DNA of 64,000 nt from Streptomyces rimosus subsp. rimosus (GCF_000720725.1 NZ_JOCQ01000008.1:62001-126000), one strand, 5' to 3'. Shown: positions 22,447 to 31,188, numbered from the stretch's first letter. The notes: generated from the sequence alone by a model not told the origin. Translations and numbers: made by a program.

Positions 22447-23514
22447 TCAGGATGCGAGCCGGATGCGGCTGTGGTCACCCAGGACGAGCTGGTGTGCTTG
22501 CGGCGTGCCGGCCGCGCCGGTGATCTGCACGGCACGGCCGATGAGGGAGCCCTCGATGCGGCCGACGCCGGTGATCCGCGCGTCACGCAGGACGATGGAG
22601 AACTCCACGTCGCTTCCGCTGATGGCACAGCCCTCGGCGACGGAGGTGGCGGGGCCGATGCGGGAGTCGCGCACCGTGGTGTGCGCTCCGATGACGGCCG
22701 GGCCCACGATGCGCGAGCGCACGACCTCGGCCCCCGGTTCGATCCGCACCGGTCCGAGCAGCACGCTGGCGCTGTCCACGGATCCCAGGACGGCGGGTTC
22801 GAGGTCTGCCAGCACGCGCTGGTTGACCTCCAGCAGGTCGGCGACATCGCCGGTGTCCTTCCAGTAGCCGCCGATGGTCTCGGCGGACACGTCGTGCCCC
22901 GAGTCGATCAGCCACTGGATGGCGTCGGTGATCTCCAGCTCGCCGCGCGCCGAGGGCTCGATGGCGTCGACGGCCCGGTGCACCGCGCTGGTGAAGAGGT
23001 AGACCCCGACGACCGCCAGGTCGCTGCGCGGCCGGGCCGGCTTCTCCTCCAGCCGGACCACCCGCCCCTCGGACGTGACCTCGGCGACGCCGAACGCCGA
23101 GGGGTCCGGCACCTTGGTGACCAGCAGCCGTGTCCCGGACCGGGTGGCGCGGAACCTCCGGACGACGCCGGTGATACCGCCGACGACGAAGTTGTCCCCG
23201 AGATACATCACGAAGTCCTCGTCGCCCAGCCAGTTCCGTGCCACGTGGACGGCGTGTGCCAGACCCAGCGGCCGCTCCTGCCGCAGGTACGTGACCTGGG
23301 CACCGAACCGGGCGCCGTCGCCGAGGGCCGCCCGGATCTCCTGCGCGGTGTCCCCGACCACCACCCCGATCTCGGTGATGCCGGCCGCGACCAGCGCTTC
23401 GATGCCGTAGAAGAGCACCGGCTTGTTGGCGACCGGAACCAGTTGCTTCGCAGCAGTGTGGGTGATCGGCCGCAGTCGGCTGCCGGTCCCGCCGGCCAGG
23501 ACGAGTGCCTTCAT
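22447..23514 (-). CDS. rmlA: Glucose-1-phosphate thymidylyltransferase, long form
   Basis: A 355-residue nucleotidyltransferase. The N-terminal domain has LAGGTGSRLRPIT and KQLVPVANKPVL, then YLGDNFV for metal and nucleotide, and EEKPARPRS. The last 110 residues form a hexapeptide-type beta-helix (IGAHTTVRDSRIGP), as in long RmlA proteins of antibiotic clusters. It makes dTDP-glucose from glucose-1-phosphate and dTTP. Its ATG overlaps the stop of the glycosyltransferase gene by three bases, confirming that sugar supply and transfer are one unit within this operon. Confidence 0.95.
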   Translation of the reverse strand: MKALVLAGGTGSRLRPITHTAAKQLVPVANKPVLFYGIEALVAAGITEIGVVVGDTAQEIRAALGDGARFGAQVTYLRQERPLGLAHAVHVARNWLGDEDFVMYLGDNFVVGGITGVVRRFRATRSGTRLLVTKVPDPSAFGVAEVTSEGRVVRLEEKPARPRSDLAVVGVYLFTSAVHRAVDAIEPSARGELEITDAIQWLIDSGHDVSAETIGGYWKDTGDVADLLEVNQRVLADLEPAVLGSVDSASVLLGPVRIEPGAEVVRSRIVGPAVIGAHTTVRDSRIGPATSVAEGCAISGSDVEFSIVLRDARITGVGRIEGSLIGRAVQITGAAGTPQAHQLVLGDHSRIRLAS

Positions 23515-24596
23515 GCCGGCCCGCTCCCCGCGGGGACGTACGCAGCGGCCCCCGGCGCCCCGCATGCGGCGATGATCTCGTCGAGCAGCGCCCACTGGGC
23601 CGGCTGGAGGCGCCGGACCATGGCCGTGATGCGCTCGGCGTGCCCGGCGGTGGCGCAGGCCAGCGGCAGCCCCAGCACGAAGCGGCCCGCGCGCTGGACG
23701 AGGACCAGGTCCGACCATGATCCGTCGGCTTCGCCCCAGCCCTCCGCCAGCTCCGCCTCCACATCACCGTGCCAGCCCAGGGGTCTGACGAATTCCCGCG
23801 ACGCGGCCAGGCGCCGCAGCCAGGCCAGGGTGTCCCGGGCGCAAGCCGCCCGGAGCGCGCTCGTGTGGCGCCCGGAGCGCAGCTCACTCAGGACGGCGTG
23901 TGCGTGTCGTACGTCGTCGAAGGCGGCGACGCGCAGGTGGTGCCGGCCGGCGATGTGGTGCCGGCGGGTGCCGACGGAGTCCAGCAGGCCGGCCGTACGG
24001 TCCAGGACCGTGGCGAAGCGCGCCCCCGCGTCGGCCAGGCGCAGCCACAGGTCCCAGTCCTCCATCCCGTCCCCGGCGCGCCAGCCGCCGACGCGCTCCG
24101 CGCAGCCGCGGCGGTGCGCCACCCGCGAAGGTTCGAAGACCGCGCCCAGCGCCTGGATCTCCGGGTGCCAGCACATCTCCAGGGGCCGCGACGCGGAGGT
24201 GACCCGGCCCTCCCGGTCCCGTAGCTCGAATCCGGTCGCCACCACATCGGCGCCGCTCCCGAAGGCCGTGGTGAGCGCGCTCAAGTGGTCCTCGCGCCAT
24301 ACGTCGTCGTGGTCCAGATAGGCGATGAACTCTCCCCGGGACTCGGCGAGCCCGCGGTTGCGCGGCCCGCTGGGGTGCCCGTGCCGCTCGGTACGTATCA
24401 GCCGGATGCGCGGGTCCTGGCCGGCCGCCGCACGGACCCAGTCCTCAGTGTCATCGGTGCAGCCGTCCGAGACGACCAGGAGCTCCCAGTCGGTGACGGA
24501 CTGGGCGCGGACCGAGTCCAGGGTCTGCGCGATCAGCCGGGACCGGTTGTAGGTGGGGCAGATCACCGAGAAACGCGGCGTGCTCGTAGGTCGCAA
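23511..24596 (-). CDS. Family 2 glycosyltransferase
   Basis: A 361-residue GT-A enzyme: FSVICPTYNRSRLIAQTLDS at the N-terminus, VVSDGCTDDTE, the metal-binding YLDHDDVW, and the acceptor-side EDWDLWLRL. The C-terminal 130 residues are helical and not conserved. It starts at TTG 24596, with a strong GGAGGG seven bases upstream and only three bases after the lanthipeptide synthetase stop. This tight packing argues that it acts on the RiPP made by this operon, perhaps O- or N-glycosylating a side chain; both precursors contain Trp and several Ser/Thr. The acceptor is inferred, not shown. Confidence 0.93.
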   Translation of the reverse strand: MRPTSTPRFSVICPTYNRSRLIAQTLDSVRAQSVTDWELLVVSDGCTDDTEDWVRAAAGQDPRIRLIRTERHGHPSGPRNRGLAESRGEFIAYLDHDDVWREDHLSALTTAFGSGADVVATGFELRDREGRVTSASRPLEMCWHPEIQALGAVFEPSRVAHRRGCAERVGGWRAGDGMEDWDLWLRLADAGARFATVLDRTAGLLDSVGTRRHHIAGRHHLRVAAFDDVRHAHAVLSELRSGRHTSALRAACARDTLAWLRRLAASREFVRPLGWHGDVEAELAEGWGEADGSWSDLVLVQRAGRFVLGLPLACATAGHAERITAMVRRLQPAQWALLDEIIAACGAPGAAAYVPAGSGPA

Positions 24597-24599
24597 CGC

Positions 24600-27212
24600 T
24601 CAGCCCTCCGTCCGCCGGCCGAAGAAGGGGAGCCCGGCCCCGCCGGTCCCCAGCACGGCCTCCAGAGCCAGCAGCACGCCCGCCGTGCCCGTGGCCAGGT
24701 CCGTGGAGAGGCGCAGGTTGTGGTCCCCGAGGAACAGCAGCCGGCGCCCGTGCGGGACGGCGTGCAGGCCCATGTGGGCCAGGTGCTCACGCACGGCGTG
24801 CTCGTCCGCCGCGTCGTCGCGCAGGTGGTGCAGCGCCAGCAGCACACCCGCCCGGCCGTGGAACAGGCCGGCGTGCATCAGGAACTGCTGCCTGGCAGCC
24901 TGCCGGAACGCGTCGCGAGCGGAGGCCAGATCGGGGTCCTCGCAGTGCTGGAGCACGTCGTGGAGGACCATGCCGAGACCGCCGCTGCCGAAGGCGATCA
25001 GCGGTGTCCGCCACGGCGTCCCCTTGGCCGCGCCGGGCCCCGGGAACCAGCCGATGCTGCTCAGGTCGGCACGGAGCGCCTCCACCGCGTGGTGCAGGAA
25101 CGTGGTCTCCCCCGTCTCCTCGTACAGCCGTAGGAGGAACAGCGCGCCGCCCGCCGCTCCGCGCAGCAGCCCGGGAGCCCGTCGGCCCGCCGCACCCGCG
25201 GTTCCCCGGGAGGACCGGTCCGTCAGTTCCCCGGCAAGGCGGACGGCTTGTTCCACGAGCGCCGTCTCGCCCGTCCGCCGAGCGAAGTGCAGGAGGGTGA
25301 GACCGGTGCCCGCGAGGCCGCCGAGCAGGTCCTCCTGCCGGTCGGGCCAGGGCGCCGCGGCAGCCCGGCCGAGCAGCTCACGCGCCTGACCGGCGCGGCC
25401 GAGGCGGTCCAGCGCGAAGGCGATACCGCCGAGGCCGTCGTAGAAGCCCGGCCGGGCGTCGGCCAGCCGGCTGCCGGCATCGGCCAGCCAGTCGACATGC
25501 TCCTCGGGTACGGACGCGCCCACTTCGGCGAGCGTCCACAGCACGCCGGCGGCGCCGTACGCGAAGCCCAGACCGCCCGAGGGCGTGCAGAACTGCTCGA
25601 TGTCGCCCGGGTAGAGGCGGTCGCCGCGGTCCGGGGTGGCGGTGGACAGGATGCCTTCGGCGAGCTTCGTACGCAGGCAGGGCCAGTCGGCCGGTTCCGG
25701 CCGTGGCCAAAGGGGCTCGGCGTGAGGGGCGCGCCCGGTGGCCGGCCGGGGGACGGCGCGGCCGGAGCCGGAGGGGGCGGGAGCCGGTGCCCCGGTGCCC
25801 CGGCCGGGCAGCGGGCCCAGATCGCGCCGGACCTGAGCGGCGAAGTCCGCCGGTACGGGGAAGCGCTCTTCGACCAGTTCGATCAGCTGACGGACCTTCT
25901 CCGGGGCCCAGGACATCACGACCGTCATGGGGACGAAGACCGCGAGCCGCAGACAGCCCAGCGCGTACCGGTCGACCGAGACGCCCGTGTAGCCGTCCGG
26001 CGCCAGGAATCCCGGGGCGGCGAATGCTTGCCCGGCGGTCTCGCCGGGTTCGCTGCTCGCCTCGAAGTCGATGAAGGAAACCGTGCCGTCGGGACGGATG
26101 AGGACGTTGTTCGGGTGGAGGTCGCCGAAGACCACGCCCCGCTCGTGCAGGGCGTCGAGCCCGCTCTCGATCTGGTCCAGGACCGCCAGTGCCCACGCGG
26201 CGTACTCGCCGGGCCGGTCCGCGGGCAGGTCGGAGTTCACCAGCGGGTTCCGCCGGTAGAGCTCCTTGCTGAGGGAAACCCCGTGGATGAACTCCCGGGC
26301 GAGGAAGTAGTGTTCGTGACCGCCGCGGTACTCGATCAGCTCGGGGACGCAGTCCAGGCCGGAGAGCCGGCGCAGGGCCCAGTGCTCCCTTTGCAGCCGG
26401 GCGACCGCGTCGGCACCGGTGTCGTCGATTCCGGCCAGCGGACGGGCCTCCTTGAGCAGGACATCGGTGCCGCTGCGGGTGTCCGTCGCCTGGTAGACGC
26501 CCCCGCCGTTGGAGAAGTGCAGCGCCTTGGCGGCACGGAAGGGGAAGTCCTTCAACGTGCCCGCGTTGCGCGCCGCGAGTGCCTCGGCGAGGCACTCCGG
26601 CAGTTCGACCCACTGCGGCGGCCGGAACCCGGGACCGCGCACGTCGGGCACCAGCCGGCCGTCCGGGTCCTCGATGCAGTAGACCTCCTCGCCCGCCTCG
26701 TTGCGGCCTGTACGGGCGGTGAACCCGCCGTAGCGCACATACAGCGGGCCCTGTCGCCAGCGCAGATCACTGAGGATGTACGGGCCGGGCTCGCCGTCCA
26801 GCACATCGCCCAGTTCGTGCAGGACCGTCGCCAACAGGCCCTCGTTGTGCGGGTAGATGGTGATGAACTTGCCGCTGGAGCCGCGGTCTCCGTACTTGCC
26901 GTTGCGCCGACGCAGCACATCGAGGCCACGAAGGAACTTGTAGGGGATGGTGCGCTGTGTGCAGTACCGCTGGACGGCATCGAGGACGTTCCCGGCGTTG
27001 TCCGGCGTGGCCGAGACATGGATCTTCCAGCCCTGGCCCGGGAGGTCGGCGGCCCGGGGAAAGAGGGACACCCATTCGGGCCCGGCGGTACGGGTCCACC
27101 CGGCAGGAAGGGGCGCGCCCACGGCCGCGAAGTCCGCGGCCTCCGGGCGGTCCGTGGGGAGGTCGTAGAAAGGGCTGCCTTTGGGGCAGTAGTCCAGGTA
27201 CCGCAAGTCCAT
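24600..27212 (-). CDS. Class III lanthipeptide synthetase (LanKC)
   Basis: An 870-residue three-domain enzyme. Residues 1-225 are the phospho-Ser/Thr lyase domain (YKFLRGLDVL, KFITIYP), 230-490 a kinase-like domain (Lys254 in VLLKEARP, GDLHPNN with Asp364, IDFEAS with Asp382), and about 500-870 a LanC-like cyclase. The cyclase has LFHGRAG where class IV enzymes carry the zinc-binding CHG, so I assign class III, which lacks the zinc site. It should phosphorylate Ser/Thr of the precursor and eliminate phosphate to give dehydroamino acids. Rings would need Cys, which the local precursors lack. ATG 27212 matches the family's N-terminus; the frame stays open upstream but overlaps the protease gene. 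Confidence 0.96.
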   Translation of the reverse strand: MDLRYLDYCPKGSPFYDLPTDRPEAADFAAVGAPLPAGWTRTAGPEWVSLFPRAADLPGQGWKIHVSATPDNAGNVLDAVQRYCTQRTIPYKFLRGLDVLRRRNGKYGDRGSSGKFITIYPHNEGLLATVLHELGDVLDGEPGPYILSDLRWRQGPLYVRYGGFTARTGRNEAGEEVYCIEDPDGRLVPDVRGPGFRPPQWVELPECLAEALAARNAGTLKDFPFRAAKALHFSNGGGVYQATDTRSGTDVLLKEARPLAGIDDTGADAVARLQREHWALRRLSGLDCVPELIEYRGGHEHYFLAREFIHGVSLSKELYRRNPLVNSDLPADRPGEYAAWALAVLDQIESGLDALHERGVVFGDLHPNNVLIRPDGTVSFIDFEASSEPGETAGQAFAAPGFLAPDGYTGVSVDRYALGCLRLAVFVPMTVVMSWAPEKVRQLIELVEERFPVPADFAAQVRRDLGPLPGRGTGAPAPAPSGSGRAVPRPATGRAPHAEPLWPRPEPADWPCLRTKLAEGILSTATPDRGDRLYPGDIEQFCTPSGGLGFAYGAAGVLWTLAEVGASVPEEHVDWLADAGSRLADARPGFYDGLGGIAFALDRLGRAGQARELLGRAAAAPWPDRQEDLLGGLAGTGLTLLHFARRTGETALVEQAVRLAGELTDRSSRGTAGAAGRRAPGLLRGAAGGALFLLRLYEETGETTFLHHAVEALRADLSSIGWFPGPGAAKGTPWRTPLIAFGSGGLGMVLHDVLQHCEDPDLASARDAFRQAARQQFLMHAGLFHGRAGVLLALHHLRDDAADEHAVREHLAHMGLHAVPHGRRLLFLGDHNLRLSTDLATGTAGVLLALEAVLGTGGAGLPFFGRRTEG

Positions 27213-27274
27213 GAGTTGGTCTCTCGTTGTTCGTTGAGTCGTCGGCCGTGGCCGAACTCGCCCGCGCGCGGCGG

Positions 27275-28915
27275 CTACCAGCGGAAGGCGGGAGCGACGT
27301 ACTTGACGTACAGCCACTCGCCCAGCGGCCGGTCGCCGGCGTCCAGCCGCGCCACTCCGCGGGAGTCCTGGGGCGCCGCTCGCAGGGTCAGCGGATAGCT
27401 GATGACGGGCATCGGGAAGGAGTCGGTGCGTACGGGCAGGAGCATGGACAGGGGCGCCAGCGTCTCCGTGGCCCGCGGGGCCTGGACGGCCGCGGAACCG
27501 GTTCGCTCGCGCATCGTGACCCCGGCCCGGAACAGCTCGACGGGGGAGCCCGCTCGGACGAGGGAGCGGTCGGCCGAAGGGGGCAGCACCAGCTCGGCGC
27601 GCCCGCCGTCGTGCAGCGCATAGCTGCCGCTGATGGTGCAGGGCACCGTGACGGAGCCGAGCACGGCGGCTGCGGCCGAGGCGATGAGCAGGGCCGCGGC
27701 ACCGATCCGCCATGGGCGGGCACCGGCCCGCCGTGCCTCGCGGGCCAGCCTGACGCCGCCGCGCCCGAGGTGGAAGACGAGGCAGCCGATGCCGCACAGC
27801 ACCAGGGAAGCCCCGAACGCGCCCATGCCCTGGAGCGCGTCGCCCCAGAGGTTGAGCGCCGTCCCGATCAGGTAGAGCGGGAAGGCCAGACAGGCCAGCC
27901 CGTAGGGAACCGCCCAGGAGAGCTGCGGCAGCTCCCGTTCGAACCGCCCGCCGAAGAGGGCCTTCGCCAGGAAACGGCGGGCGTCGGTCATTGAACGGTC
28001 CCGCAGGTGCGGGATGTCCAGGTGGCTCATCAGCGCGAGGTAGCCGTCGAGCTTGACGAAGGGGAGCAGGTTCAGGAGCCCGGATATGTAGGTGACGACC
28101 GCGAAGATGAGCAGCCCGGTGGTGAGCGACGCGTCCAGGAACAGGGCGCAGACCGCCGCCGTCCCGGCGATGACCCACTGGGTCACCACACCCGCCAGCG
28201 CGACCCTGACCCGCTGCTCGCGATGCGGCAGCCGCCAGCCGTCGGAGACGTCGCAGAAGAACGCGGGCGTCAGGTAGAAGAGCATCACCCCCATGCGGCT
28301 GGGACGCCCGCCGTAGTAGGTGAGCACCGCGCCGTGGCCCATCTCGTGCACCACCGTGGTTGCCAGGACTCCGGCCAGGACGGCGAGATAGACCATCGGG
28401 GGCAGCGGCCTGCCCAGGGCGTCCAGCACAGCGGACGACTGGAAAGCCAGGGCCAGCAGCCCGCCCAGCCCGAGCACCGCCGCGGTCACGGCGCCGGCCC
28501 GGTTGGCCACCGCCCTGATGACGGGCACCAGCCGGGTCAAGGGCCGTTCCGGCTTCATGAGGGTGAACTGCAAGGTCAGCGGAGGTACGAAGCGGAACCA
28601 TGTGCTGCGCCGACGGGGCTCGGCCCCGTCGTCCAACAGGCCGCCCGCCGCCAGGCGGCGGACCGCGGTGTCCACATCCCGCTCGGTCCATGGCGGGCCC
28701 AGCGTCTCGGCCAGCCCGGCGTGGTCACGGGAACCGTCGACGGCCCGGACGAGCCGGGCCAGGTCGGCCTGGACGCGGAAATACCGGTGGCTGCCACGCT
28801 GGATCACCCAGGGGGCCCCTGGTTCGGCCGGCTCGTGCACCGCCACATCGGCGGCGATGCGCGGGCGGGCCAGGAGGCCCGGGTCCAACTCGGCTGATGC
28901 CGTCTTACTGGCCAT
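27275..28915 (-). CDS. Daptide-type intramembrane metalloprotease (M50-like) with PqqD-like N-terminus
   Basis: A 546-residue membrane protein. Residues 15-100 resemble a PqqD/RRE-like winged helix (ADVAVHEPAEPGAPWVIQR). A polytopic M50-type core follows, with HEMGH at 190-194 for zinc and a later LPFVKLDGY that can supply the third ligand. Several more hydrophobic segments and a periplasm-like C-terminal domain complete it. In daptide clusters an intramembrane metalloprotease (MpaP type) is expected to remove the leader during or before export. Its position between the ABC exporter and LanKC fits that role. ATG 28915 is the likely start, 13 bases after the permease stop. Confidence 0.92.
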   Translation of the reverse strand: MASKTASAELDPGLLARPRIAADVAVHEPAEPGAPWVIQRGSHRYFRVQADLARLVRAVDGSRDHAGLAETLGPPWTERDVDTAVRRLAAGGLLDDGAEPRRRSTWFRFVPPLTLQFTLMKPERPLTRLVPVIRAVANRAGAVTAAVLGLGGLLALAFQSSAVLDALGRPLPPMVYLAVLAGVLATTVVHEMGHGAVLTYYGGRPSRMGVMLFYLTPAFFCDVSDGWRLPHREQRVRVALAGVVTQWVIAGTAAVCALFLDASLTTGLLIFAVVTYISGLLNLLPFVKLDGYLALMSHLDIPHLRDRSMTDARRFLAKALFGGRFERELPQLSWAVPYGLACLAFPLYLIGTALNLWGDALQGMGAFGASLVLCGIGCLVFHLGRGGVRLAREARRAGARPWRIGAAALLIASAAAAVLGSVTVPCTISGSYALHDGGRAELVLPPSADRSLVRAGSPVELFRAGVTMRERTGSAAVQAPRATETLAPLSMLLPVRTDSFPMPVISYPLTLRAAPQDSRGVARLDAGDRPLGEWLYVKYVAPAFRW

Positions 28916-28928
28916 GTCCGGTCGCGCC

Positions 28929-29672
28929 TCAAGCCACGTCTCGGGAGGTGAACAGCTTGCGGGCGACGAGCCAGGCAACGGCCAGCCAGCCGGCTATGAC
29001 CACCAGCGCGACCGGCTCGGACAGCAGCTCGGGCTTGCCGTCGCGGTAGACCGAGCTCATGGCGATCGTCAGCAGGTACTTGGCGCCTGCCGGGAACAGT
29101 CGCTGAAGGGCGGGGTCGAGGAGGAGAGTGAGCGCCATCAGGGTGCCCACCGCGCCGATCTGGTTGCGGATGATCCAGCCGAGGAAGGTGCCCCACGGCG
29201 CGGAGAGCGCGGTGCACAGGAAGACCCCGAGCACGATCAGCCAGGTCTCGTGGGTCCACTCCGGTTCGCGGCCGAACCTCGCCATCATGCCCCAGCCGGA
29301 GGCGACGGCGAGTCCCACGGTGAGCAGGCCGTACAGCACGCCCATGGCCGTGGCCACGACGAGCTTGGCGGAGAAGAGCCGCCGGCGGCTGCCGCTCAGC
29401 AGCACCGACCGCGTGATCGTCCCGGTGGCGTACTCGCGGGAGGTGAGGATCGCGCCGAGGAGCGAGGAGAACAGCAGCATCATCATCCAGGCCCGGACGA
29501 TGTCGTCGGTCACCGTGGCGGCGGTGGTCTGCCCTTCGGTGATGCCCTGGTCGCCCTGTGTGGCGTAGCCGAGGCTCGCCAGGAACGACATGAAGATGCC
29601 GATCGCGGCCGGTACCCACCAGGCGCGGCCGGTCCACGCCTTCCGCCACTCGCCGGCTATGACACTAGACAT
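28929..29672 (-). CDS. ABC-2-type transporter permease of the RiPP operon
   Basis: A 247-residue integral membrane protein with about six helices, for example WWVPAAIGIFMSFLASLGY and LIVLGVFLCTALSAPWGTFL, and the family's SREYATGTI between the second and third. It resembles the permeases of bacteriocin and lantibiotic immunity or export systems. Its start overlaps the ATPase gene by eight bases. With that ATPase it probably expels the mature peptide or protects the producer. Confidence 0.92.
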   Translation of the reverse strand: MSSVIAGEWRKAWTGRAWWVPAAIGIFMSFLASLGYATQGDQGITEGQTTAATVTDDIVRAWMMMLLFSSLLGAILTSREYATGTITRSVLLSGSRRRLFSAKLVVATAMGVLYGLLTVGLAVASGWGMMARFGREPEWTHETWLIVLGVFLCTALSAPWGTFLGWIIRNQIGAVGTLMALTLLLDPALQRLFPAGAKYLLTIAMSSVYRDGKPELLSEPVALVVIAGWLAVAWLVARKLFTSRDVA

Positions 29673-30399
29673 GGGTCTTTCCTTCTGTTCCGTCGCCCAC
29701 CAGTGCGAAGAAGCGGTCTTCCAGGCGCTCCGCGCCGGCTGATGTGAGGTCGGAGAGCGGACCGGCGTAGCGCAGCGTCCGCTGCATGATCACTACGTCG
29801 TCCACGGTCTGTTCGACCTCGGCGAGAAGGTGACTGGAGAGCAGGACGGTGCGCCCCTCGTCGGCGAGGGAGCGCAGCATGTCGCGCAGCCAGCGGATGC
29901 CGTCCGGGTCGAGCCCGTTGGCCGGTTCGTCGAGCACGAGCAGTTCGGGATCGGCGAGGAGGGCCACGGCCAGGGACAGCCGCTGCCGCATGCCGGTCGA
30001 GTACGCCTTGACCTTGCGGTCCGCCCGGTCGGCGAGGCCCACCCGGTCCAGGACCGCGTCCCCGCGCTCCTTCGGCAGGCCCAGCATCCTCGCCCAGGTG
30101 GCCAGGGCGCTCCGGCCGGTCGTGCCCGGCAGCTCCCCGATCCCGTCCATGCTGACCCCGACCCGGCGGGCTGCGTCGGGCAGGTCCTGGTAGGCACGGC
30201 CGAATACGGTGGCGTGGCCGGCGGTGGGCCGGGCCAGGCCCAGCAGTATGCGCAAGGACGTCGTCTTGCCGGCGCCGTTGCGGCCGAGCAAACCCACCAC
30301 ACGCCCCGGCCTGACGTCGAAGGAGAGATCGTCGACGGCCGTGGTGGCACCGAATGTCTTGGTGACGCCGCGAAAGCTGATGACTGCTTCGTCACTCAT
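29665..30399 (-). CDS. ABC transporter ATP-binding protein of the RiPP operon
   Basis: A 244-residue ATPase with Walker A GRNGAGKTTS, the signature YSTGMRQRLSLA, Walker B LLVLDEPANGLDP and the switch His in LLSSHLLAEVEQ. It resembles lantibiotic-immunity-type (LanF-like) ATPases. It overlaps the genes on both sides by eight bases, the small membrane protein upstream and the permease downstream, so all three are translationally coupled and likely form one export or self-protection complex. Confidence 0.94.
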   Translation of the reverse strand: MSDEAVISFRGVTKTFGATTAVDDLSFDVRPGRVVGLLGRNGAGKTTSLRILLGLARPTAGHATVFGRAYQDLPDAARRVGVSMDGIGELPGTTGRSALATWARMLGLPKERGDAVLDRVGLADRADRKVKAYSTGMRQRLSLAVALLADPELLVLDEPANGLDPDGIRWLRDMLRSLADEGRTVLLSSHLLAEVEQTVDDVVIMQRTLRYAGPLSDLTSAGAERLEDRFFALVGDGTEGKTHV

Positions 30400-30586
30400 T
30401 ACGGCTCCGTGCAATACCCGCGACAATGAATCCCACGCAGACCAGCAGAACGGCGAACAGAGCCACCATGAGGCCGACCTGTGCGGCCCCGGACATTGTC
30501 AGATTGACAATGGCGAGCAGCGCTACGACGGGCGCGGAGACAACGACGGGGATCAGTATCGCTTTCCGCTGTTGACCGTTGGACAT
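30392..30586 (-). CDS. Small two-helix membrane protein
   Basis: A 64-residue protein with a perfect AAAGGAG six bases before ATG 30586. It consists of a short basic start (MSNGQQRK) and two hydrophobic segments (about residues 10-30 and 37-57), ending SRNE. It overlaps the ABC ATPase gene by eight bases. Small proteins of this sort accompany bacteriocin-type exporters and may help transport or immunity. It is not a precursor peptide: it lacks the leader shared by the two precursors and does not end in Thr. Confidence 0.85.
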   Translation of the reverse strand: MSNGQQRKAILIPVVVSAPVVALLAIVNLTMSGAAQVGLMVALFAVLLVCVGFIVAGIARSRNE

Positions 30587-30698
30587 GATGGTCTCCTTTG
30601 TGGGCTGTGGGGGGGAAGGGAATGCCATGGGAGGGTGCCATGGCGGTGGCACGTCTGCTACCACCACGGCACCTCGTGCTCAGGGATCACCCACGCAT

Positions 30699-30736
30699 CG
30701 GCCGAAGTGCGCGGGCGCTGAGCGGGCCTTCGGCCG
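30699..30736 (-). terminator. Hairpin right after the first precursor stop, probable attenuator
   Basis: Nine-base perfect arms (30699-30707 and 30728-30736, 20-base loop) begin three bases after the stop codon of the precursor gene at 30739. There is no T-run. Such stems after RiPP precursor genes commonly stop part of transcription or protect the upstream mRNA, giving more precursor than enzyme. Confidence 0.5.
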
Positions 30737-30738
30737 GA

Positions 30739-30915
30739 TCAGGTAACGATGCTGGCCGCGACGGTCAGGCCGCTGTACGCGACGGACGACGCGAGGCTGG
30801 CGGCGCTGATCGTGGCGCCGGTCTTGAAGCCCGACCAGAAGTCCGGGGCCTCCATGGCCTCCAGCTCCTGCATGCCGAGTTCCAGCGTCGACTCGTGGCT
30901 CTTCTTCTCCTGCAT
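30739..30915 (-). CDS. Daptide-type RiPP precursor peptide 1
   Basis: A 58-residue peptide with AGGAGGT just before ATG 30915. The leader (about residues 1-24) contains LELGMQELEAMEAP, nearly identical to the second precursor. The core starts near DFWSGF and is hydrophobic, with eight Ser, four Thr and no Cys, and it ends ASIVT. The C-terminal Thr is the residue that daptide enzymes oxidatively decarboxylate, transaminate and N-methylate. Its Ser/Thr residues could be dehydrated by the LanKC of this operon, but thioether rings cannot form without Cys. Confidence 0.9.
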   Translation of the reverse strand: MQEKKSHESTLELGMQELEAMEAPDFWSGFKTGATISAASLASSVAYSGLTVAASIVT

Positions 30916-30985
30916 GTGACACCTCCTGTTTGGGTGATGATTCGGGTGCGGCTGTGCGCGCCCACCTGGCTGTGCCGGTACTACG

Positions 30986-31017
30986 GGCGCGCGGTATCGG
31001 GAATGCGGATGCGCGCC
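30986..31017 (-). promoter_or_regulatory. Weak hairpin downstream of the second precursor gene
   Basis: Seven-base arms (30986-30992 and 31011-31017, 18-base loop) lie just after the stop at 31021 on the minus strand. It matches in position the stem that follows the other precursor gene and may likewise tune precursor message levels. Confidence 0.3.
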
Positions 31018-31020
31018 GTA

Positions 31021-31188
31021 TCAGGTGGCGACGGAAACCGAAATACCCCACGCGGCGCTGTAGCCCACGGCGCTGACGACGGTGATACCCGTCCCGACGC
31101 CCGCGGCGGTCGACCAGAAGCCCGGGGCCTCCATGACCTCCAGCTCCTGCATGCCGAGCTCCAGCTCGTGGTTGGCGTTCTCCTGCAT
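31021..31188 (-). CDS. Daptide-type RiPP precursor peptide 2
   Basis: A 55-residue peptide from ATG 31188, preceded by AAGGGGG. The leader holds LELGMQELEVMEAP, matching precursor 1. The core begins GFWSTA and ends SVSVAT, again with C-terminal Thr, no Cys, five Ser and three or four Thr, and a second Trp in YSAAWG. The two cores share only FWS, scattered small residues and the final Thr, so the leader and the C-terminus are what the enzymes recognise. Two peptides from one operon suggest a two-component product or two parallel products. Confidence 0.9.
   Translation of the reverse strand: MQENANHELELGMQELEVMEAPGFWSTAAGVGTGITVVSAVGYSAAWGISVSVAT

Noticed and set aside
24600..27212. Assignment as class IV (LanL) synthetase
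   Set aside because: The cyclase zinc-ligand motif CHG is replaced by LFHG, which indicates class III.
24600..28691. A 1363-residue open frame as one giant lanthipeptide synthetase
   Set aside because: Residues before 27212 are a GC-rich shadow of the metalloprotease gene, and the LanKC family N-terminus begins at 27212.
30392..30586. The 64-residue membrane protein as a third precursor
   Set aside because: It has two membrane helices, no shared leader and no C-terminal Thr.
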